From positions 1 through 5,387 of the forward strand of contig CANQSI010000059.1 in NCBI GenBank assembly GCA_947626465.1: DNA of 5,387 nucleotides. Direction: 5' to 3'. Positions 4,459-5,387 of the stretch are shown piece by piece. The stretch is from an uncultured Atopobiaceae bacterium. GTDB lineage: Bacteria; Actinomycetota; Coriobacteriia; Coriobacteriales; Atopobiaceae. The notes beneath the pieces were generated by a model that saw nothing but the letters and a program-made list of their open reading frames with translations, made no database searches and was not told the DNA's origin. The translations under genes were made by a program, and so were the position numbers. Positions within the stretch are counted from its first letter, which is position 1, and the number at the start of each line of letters is the position of its first letter.

Positions 4459-5387
4459 ATGGGCGTGACCGTGCTCGTGGGCACCCAATGGGGCGATGAG
4501 GGAAAAGGCAAGGTCACGGATCTCATTTCCGGCGACTTCGACGTCGTGTGCCGCTATCAGGGCGGCGCGAACGCCGGCCACACCGTCATCGTGGGAGACC
4601 AGAAGCTCGGGCTTCACCAGGTGCCCTCCGGCGTGATGTATCCCGGCGTGGTGCCCGTCATCGGCAACGGTTGCATCGTGGATCCCGAGATCCTCGTGGA
4701 CGAGATGGACATGCTCGAGGCCGACGGCATCTCGTGCGAGCTCCTGAAGATTTCCGGCAACGCGCACCTCGTGATGCCCTACCACAAGGACCTCGACGGG
4801 GCGAACGAGCGTCGCCTCGGCAAGAACCTCATCGGCACCACGCGACGCGGCGTGGGGCCCTGCTATGCGGACAAGGCCACGAGAATCGGCCTTCGCGTGC
4901 AGGATCTCCTTGACGAGAAGGTGTTCCGCGAGAAGCTCGAGACGGCGCTCGCCGAGAAGAACCCCATCCTCGAGCTCGTCTACGGCCTTCGCCCCTACAC
5001 GGTGGACGAGATCGCCGAGCGCTACCGCCCCTACGCGCGGCGCCTCGCGCCCTACATCGCGGAATCCTCGCGCTTCTTGAACGACGCCATCGACGCCGGC
5101 CAGTCCATCCTCTTCGAGGGCGCACAGGCCACGATGCTCGACATCGACCACGGCACCTACCCCTTCGTCACGAGCTCGAACTGCACGGCCGGTGGCGCGA
5201 TCACGGGCTCGGGCGTGGGGCCCGTGGCCATCGACCGCGTGCTCGGCATCGCCAAGGCCTATCTCACGCGCGTGGGCTCCGGCCCATTCCTCACGGAGCT
5301 CCCCCAGGGCGACGAGATCGGCGAGAAGCTCTGCGAGGTGGGCCACGAGTACGGCGTCACCACGGGGCGCAAGCGCCGTTGCGGCTG
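4459..5387 (+). CDS. purA: Adenylosuccinate synthetase, 5' part (cut by window end)
   Basis: PurA joins IMP and aspartate using GTP to make adenylosuccinate, the first step from IMP to AMP. The window shows 309 residues of an enzyme usually about 425-430 long, in frame to the last base. The GTP-binding loop GTQWGDEGKGK (residues 8-18) includes the catalytic Asp13, and GGANAGHTV (35-43) includes His41. GTTRRGVGPCYADKATR (126-142) lines the IMP site. FEGAQATMLDIDHGTYPFVTSSN (219-241) is a family signature. The sequence stops within the arginine-rich TTGRKRRCG segment (301-309). The ATG at 4459 follows GAGGAG (4447-4452) at six bases and gives the normal N-terminus. A GTG at 4441 in frame would add VSEERA and is less likely. 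The missing C-terminus lies to the right. Confidence 0.97.
   Translation, partial: MGVTVLVGTQWGDEGKGKVTDLISGDFDVVCRYQGGANAGHTVIVGDQKLGLHQVPSGVMYPGVVPVIGNGCIVDPEILVDEMDMLEADGISCELLKISGNAHLVMPYHKDLDGANERRLGKNLIGTTRRGVGPCYADKATRIGLRVQDLLDEKVFREKLETALAEKNPILELVYGLRPYTVDEIAERYRPYARRLAPYIAESSRFLNDAIDAGQSILFEGAQATMLDIDHGTYPFVTSSNCTAGGAITGSGVGPVAIDRVLGIAKAYLTRVGSGPFLTELPQGDEIGEKLCEVGHEYGVTTGRKRRCG

Noticed and set aside
4057..5346. A 429-codon minus-strand frame opposite the end of dnaB and purA
   Set aside because: It spans two real genes and the gap between them, has shadow-type composition and shows no recognisable domain.

Overview
The window is a high-GC bacterial chromosome segment with every recognisable gene on the plus strand: the 3' end of an unidentified gene, then rpsF, ssb, rpsR, rplI, a 476-bp intergenic region, dnaB, and the first 309 codons of purA, which runs off the right edge. 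The conserved order rpsF-ssb-rpsR-rplI followed by dnaB and purA, the high GC3, the frequent CTC leucine codons, the zinc-type S18 and the acidic-tailed L9 fit an actinobacterial lineage. I favour Coriobacteriia (Eggerthellaceae-like), but this is an inference from gene order and protein character, not from a search.

Layout. Bases 1-303 hold the acidic C-terminal end of an unrecognised protein. Bases 304-534 are non-coding and contain an extended -10 promoter candidate. The promoter is followed by a compact two-stem leader whose outer stem covers part of the rpsF Shine-Dalgarno sequence, as expected for S6:S18 feedback control. rpsF, ssb, rpsR and rplI (535-2366) are closely spaced and each has its own ribosome-binding site. 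Two perfect back-to-back inverted repeats fill the rpsF-ssb junction. The unit ends at a strong hairpin terminator at 2497-2526. An AT-rich, gene-free island (about 2541-2800, roughly 45% GC in its core) follows. It carries CGAAAA-type repeats and one DnaA-box-like 9-mer and leads into dnaB. A shorter spacer with a TATACT -10 candidate and a GC-rich hairpin precedes purA.

Function. S6 and S18 are neighbours on the 30S platform, and L9 belongs to the 50S subunit. SSB and DnaB act together at the replication fork. PurA makes the committed step from IMP towards AMP. The set therefore couples translation, replication and nucleotide supply and is core housekeeping. I found no mobile element, CRISPR array, tRNA, rRNA or defence system. 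The observations most worth checking are cis-regulatory: the rpsF leader, the rpsF-ssb hairpin pair and the repeat-bearing island before dnaB.
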